Shown piece after piece: positions 60,889 to 64,000 of a DNA stretch of 64,000 nt. Position numbers and translations under genes: made by a program. The stretch spans positions 129,117-193,116 of the forward strand of contig JABJAL010000020.1 in the NCBI GenBank assembly GCA_018669005.1, given 5' to 3'. The DNA comes from Nitrospinaceae bacterium. GTDB lineage: Bacteria; UBA8248. The notes under the pieces are model-generated. The model saw only the letters and a program-made list of their open reading frames with translations, made no database searches and had not been told where the DNA came from. Positions within the stretch are counted from its first letter, which is position 1; every line of letters begins with the position of its first letter.

Positions 60889-62421
60889 TCACAACCGCGG
60901 ATGGCGGCGGATCCAGGCGAGCCATCCTGCCAGAAGCGTCATGAGGAGACACAAGATGGCAAACGTGTCTCCAATACGTGCATAAATTGTGGGCGGCCCC
61001 GTTCGCGGGGAAACGGTGTCGGCTTTGCGCCATTTTTCAAACAACGGGCTTCTGAATCGCACCGCCCCGGTTGCCTCGACGATGGAGCTGATGCCTGTGT
61101 TCGCGGCGCGAATGATGGGGGTGCGAAATTCCACCGCCCGCATGGCCACCATCGAGAGATGTTGCTCGGAGGCGGCTGTGCGCCCAAACCAGGCATCATT
61201 CGTGATGTTGACCAAAAACCCCGCCTCGCTCATTCGGCGAACGACACGGGGGAAGATCACCTCAAAGCATATGAGCACCCCGAACCGGCCACCTGGCACG
61301 TCAAAAATGCGAGCCTCCTCGCCGCTCTCGAATCTTCCGATGACGGGCACAAATTTCTCAACAAAGAAAAGGAGCCACTTCAGCGGGACATACTCACCAA
61401 AGGGCACAAGATGCATTTTGTCGTAGCGCCCCTCATCCTTGCCGTCCGGTCCAAGGAGGTAGGCCGAATTGTAGAGGTTGAGCGCCTCCCCATCACGCTT
61501 GGCGGAAAGGGAGCCGAACAGGATGTAGCTCCCTGCGCGACGTGCGATATCAGCAAGGCGTTTTTGCCACCCCGGCTCCTCGGAGTAGACAAAGGGCGCT
61601 GCGGCCTCAGGCCACACGATAAGAGGCGGGACGGGGCGACTCATATTCTGAAAGTCCTCGCTCAAAGCGCCGGTCAGCTTCGTCAACTCGCCAACGATGG
61701 CCGCCCGCCTTCCGGGCACCCACTTTTGATCCGGACGGGTGTCGGGCTGAACAATTCCGACGGGCCTCGGGGGGCCCATCTCCTCGGGCAACTCCTGAAG
61801 ACGAAGATAGCCATAGCCCACAACAATGGCGGCGGCGAGTACACCGCCCCCCAAAACGACAACAGGCGCCCTATCCGTGTTGCGGAAAAAATGCCAGAAA
61901 ATCGCGTTGATCAACACGATAAAAAACGAGACACCGTAAACACCTACAAGGTCGGCGATTTGGATTACCGACAGAACGCGGTACTGACTGTAGCCGAGCA
62001 GCGCCCAGGGAAAACCCGAGAGGAAATAGGCGCGGACAAGCTCGAGCGCAACCCAAATGATCGGAGCCATGATCATTCGTGAATAGCCACTCGAGGGTGT
62101 CATCCAGGTCAGCAGATAGCCAAAGGCAGCTACGTAGAGACCGATATAACCCGCCAGCGTCAGAGCCAGCAGCCAGGCCAACGGCGCAGGGAGCCCCCCG
62201 TAGTTGACCATTGTCACCTCGACCCACCAGATAATTATCAGGTAGCCGATGAAGCCCGTGACAAACCCAAGAATAGCTCCCTCAAGCGGGGATTTTTCAT
62301 CAAGCGTCCACAGAAGGGGAAAGAGCGCCACCCACGCAATCGCCTCGAAAGTAAAAGGCGGAAACAAAGAGCCCAGCATGAGCCCCGCGAGCGCGGCAAA
62401 ACCCATATCGCGCCACGTCAT
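60889..62421 (-). CDS. lnt: Apolipoprotein N-acyltransferase
   Basis: A 510-residue inner membrane protein with five to six N-terminal spans and a periplasmic nitrilase domain. The catalytic triad is Glu272 (WPEAAAPF), Lys335 (RYDKMHLVP) and Cys385 (GVLICFEVIFP), closely matching E. coli Lnt Glu267, Lys335 and Cys387. A C-terminal span ends the protein. It adds the third acyl chain to lipoproteins, and with LolCD nearby, supports classic lipoprotein sorting. The stop lies 67 nt from the prfB start; the ATG overlaps uvrC's stop by 4 nt. Confidence 0.95.
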   Translation of the reverse strand: MTWRDMGFAALAGLMLGSLFPPFTFEAIAWVALFPLLWTLDEKSPLEGAILGFVTGFIGYLIIIWWVEVTMVNYGGLPAPLAWLLALTLAGYIGLYVAAFGYLLTWMTPSSGYSRMIMAPIIWVALELVRAYFLSGFPWALLGYSQYRVLSVIQIADLVGVYGVSFFIVLINAIFWHFFRNTDRAPVVVLGGGVLAAAIVVGYGYLRLQELPEEMGPPRPVGIVQPDTRPDQKWVPGRRAAIVGELTKLTGALSEDFQNMSRPVPPLIVWPEAAAPFVYSEEPGWQKRLADIARRAGSYILFGSLSAKRDGEALNLYNSAYLLGPDGKDEGRYDKMHLVPFGEYVPLKWLLFFVEKFVPVIGRFESGEEARIFDVPGGRFGVLICFEVIFPRVVRRMSEAGFLVNITNDAWFGRTAASEQHLSMVAMRAVEFRTPIIRAANTGISSIVEATGAVRFRSPLFEKWRKADTVSPRTGPPTIYARIGDTFAILCLLMTLLAGWLAWIRRHPRL

Positions 62422-64000
62422 TGCGTGCTCTCCTCTCCAGCAGGGGCGCCGTCTTGCTCGCGCCCACCCAGATGCTCCCGAATGGCGGATAACAGACGCG
62501 GCGTGACCCCCTCAACTTCCAAAAGCTGCTCGTCGGATGCCTCAAGCACCCCGCGCAGACTTCCGAAGACGCGGAGTAGGTTCCGGCGCCGCTTCGGGCC
62601 CAGGCCCGGCACATCGTCGAGCCCGCTACGCAGATCCTCCTTCGCACGTCGGCTTCGGTGATACGTCACGGCAAAGCGGTGCACCTCATCTCGTATGCGC
62701 TGAAGAAGAAGCTTCTCCGGGCTCCCCTCTTTCATACGAATCGGCTCCGAGACCCCAGGCAGGAAGAACACGTCCTGATCGTCAGGATTGTCCGCCGTCC
62801 TCCCCTTCGAGATTGAACACAGCCCCACATCGGCGATACCCACCGCCTCAAGGGCGGCGGCGGCCGAGGATAGCTGCCCCTTGCCACCATCGATGAGAAT
62901 CAAATCGGGCATCTCGCCCCCCTCGTTCACAATTCGCTCGCAGCGCCTTGAAACAATTTCGCGCATTGCGGCGAAATCATCGGCCTCCCCCACCACCGAG
63001 CGGACCCGGTAGCGGCGATAGCCGTCCTTGAGAGAACGCCCCGCCTGAAAAGTCACGCTCGCACCTACAATCTGATGGCCGTGCAAATTTGAGATATCAA
63101 AAGCCTCTATGCGATGCGGGAGATCGTCGAGCCCGAGCGCCAGCCTGACGGCCTCAAGGGTCGCTTGATCTTTACTAAGGCGCTCCTCGCCCTGCACAAG
63201 CGCCTGAATAGCATTCTCGCAGGCCATATCGACAAGACGACGCTTGCTCCCGCGCCGGGGAATGAGCACATCCACCTTGCGCCCGCGCCGCTCGGTGAGC
63301 CACCGGGCAATGACCTCGGCATCGGGCGGCGTGGCGGACAACAACACCTCGGCCGGAAAGTAGGATTGCCCCATGTAATACTGCTTGATGAACGCCGAGA
63401 CGGCCTCGCTATCGTCCAGCTCGCTCTTAAATGAGAGCGTGAAGACCTGATCGCCCAGCAAGCGCCCTCCCCGGACGAAAAAAAGCCTAAAATACGCTCG
63501 GTCATCCTTGCGATGAAGACCCAAAATATCCTGGTCCCCGCCAAGGGGCGTGACCATCTCTTGCTTTTCAAACACCACGTCGATGGCACGTATCTGATCG
63601 CGCACCTTCGCGGCCTTCTCGTAGCGCATGGCCTCGGCGTGATCGGCCATCTCGCGCTTGAGCTTCGCCTCAAGCTCGGTGTTCTTACCTTTTAAAAAGT
63701 CGAGAGCGTCCGCGATTTTCGCGTCGTACCCCTCTTTCGTCTGAAGCCCATCGCAGGGCCCGAGGCACTGCCCCATCTGGAAATAAATACATCGCTTCGC
63801 CGTCTTATCCTCTATCCCTCCAGTGCAGGGACGTATGTTGAACGTTTTATGGAGAAATCGAATCGTCCGGCGCAGCCGTCCTGAGGCAGGAAACGGCCCC
63901 AGATATTCGGCCCCGTCCCCGGCAGGGCTTCGCACGATACTCAAGCGTGGATAATCCTCATTCACACTGAGTTTGAGATATGGGAAATGCTTGTCATCGC
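62418..64000 (-). CDS. uvrC: Excinuclease ABC subunit C, partial (N-terminus beyond the right edge)
   Basis: The reading frame is open to the window edge and begins DDKHFPYLKLSVNEDYPRLS, the sequence that follows the GIY-YIG domain in UvrC; the endonuclease domain is outside the window. Present are the Cys-rich region (CIYFQMGQCLGPCDG), the UVR motif (YEKAAKVRDQIRAID), the RNase H-like catalytic domain with 'DISNLHG' and LILIDGGKGQL, and a C-terminal helix-hairpin-helix pair (VPGLGPKRRRNLLRVF, VEGVTPRLLSAI). It performs both incisions in nucleotide excision repair with UvrAB. The stop overlaps lnt. Confidence 0.96.
   Translation of the reverse strand, partial: DDKHFPYLKLSVNEDYPRLSIVRSPAGDGAEYLGPFPASGRLRRTIRFLHKTFNIRPCTGGIEDKTAKRCIYFQMGQCLGPCDGLQTKEGYDAKIADALDFLKGKNTELEAKLKREMADHAEAMRYEKAAKVRDQIRAIDVVFEKQEMVTPLGGDQDILGLHRKDDRAYFRLFFVRGGRLLGDQVFTLSFKSELDDSEAVSAFIKQYYMGQSYFPAEVLLSATPPDAEVIARWLTERRGRKVDVLIPRRGSKRRLVDMACENAIQALVQGEERLSKDQATLEAVRLALGLDDLPHRIEAFDISNLHGHQIVGASVTFQAGRSLKDGYRRYRVRSVVGEADDFAAMREIVSRRCERIVNEGGEMPDLILIDGGKGQLSSAAAALEAVGIADVGLCSISKGRTADNPDDQDVFFLPGVSEPIRMKEGSPEKLLLQRIRDEVHRFAVTYHRSRRAKEDLRSGLDDVPGLGPKRRRNLLRVFGSLRGVLEASDEQLLEVEGVTPRLLSAIREHLGGREQDGAPAGEESTQ

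Noticed and set aside
1-64000. CRISPR arrays, tRNA or rRNA genes, prophage and replication origins
   Set aside because: No direct-repeat/spacer pattern, cloverleaf, rRNA core or phage structural gene was seen on reading both strands.

Overview
The window comes from a diderm bacterium that makes lipopolysaccharide (LPS). Nearly all of lipid A, Kdo, heptose and outer-membrane assembly is encoded here: lpxA, lpxD, lpxB, lpxI, lpxK, waaA, an msbA-type flippase, lptF/lptG, bamA, an ompH/skp-like chaperone, lolC/lolD and lnt. ClpC, LpxI in place of LpxH, a separate heptose kinase and adenylyltransferase, a bacterial myo-inositol-phosphate synthase and a probable selenoprotein point away from enteric-type Gammaproteobacteria. 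They suggest a deltaproteobacterium-like, Nitrospinota-like or Tectomicrobia-like lineage. That placement is inference; there is no rRNA or tRNA in the window to settle it.

Region 1 (1-9.6 kb) is mixed single genes: the start of an M29 aminopeptidase (cut by the left edge), a VOC-fold protein, a DUF218 membrane protein, an unrecognised membrane protein with KGW repeats, a family 4 glycosyltransferase, a degenerate receiver-TPR protein followed by a PilZ protein, a lone HdrD/GlpC-like iron-sulfur protein, and a GT9 glycosyltransferase. An orphan intrinsic terminator at 5053-5078 marks a possible small RNA or leader attenuator.

Region 2 (9.6-17 kb) is accessory sugar/surface DNA: galE, a TylF-type methyltransferase, a glycosyltransferase, a polysaccharide flippase and methyltransferases. 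It carries decay: the C-terminal end of an IS1380-like transposase and a methyltransferase lacking its N-terminus and frameshifted near its end.

Region 3 (17-22.4 kb) holds the most unusual gene: an OsmC-family protein with an in-frame UGA exactly where the catalytic Cys should be, followed by a hairpin placed as in bacterial SECIS elements. After it come an aquaporin with a plant-TIP-like predicted filter, inositol-3-phosphate synthase and dapA sharing a bidirectional terminator, and a D,D-carboxypeptidase.

Region 4 (22.4-39.7 kb, all minus strand) is a tightly packed LPS core/O-antigen operon with mostly ATGA/GTGA-type overlaps: heptosyltransferase, gmhB, split hldE functions, a second heptosyltransferase, an epimerase, a Trm112-like protein, a WaaE-like GT2, several GT4 enzymes, an MsbA-type ABC exporter, a NodU-type carbamoyltransferase, a methyltransferase and an O-antigen ligase. 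lptF-lptG (39.9-42.3 kb) runs on the plus strand between the two minus-strand blocks.

Region 5 (42.3-64 kb, minus strand) is the conserved envelope and housekeeping block: uvrC (cut by the right edge), lnt, prfB with its programmed +1 frameshift, lysS, lolC, lolD, clpC, bamA, skp/ompH, lpxD, fabZ, lpxA, a Gfo/Idh oxidoreductase, lpxI, lpxB, an LPLAT acyltransferase, waaA and lpxK.
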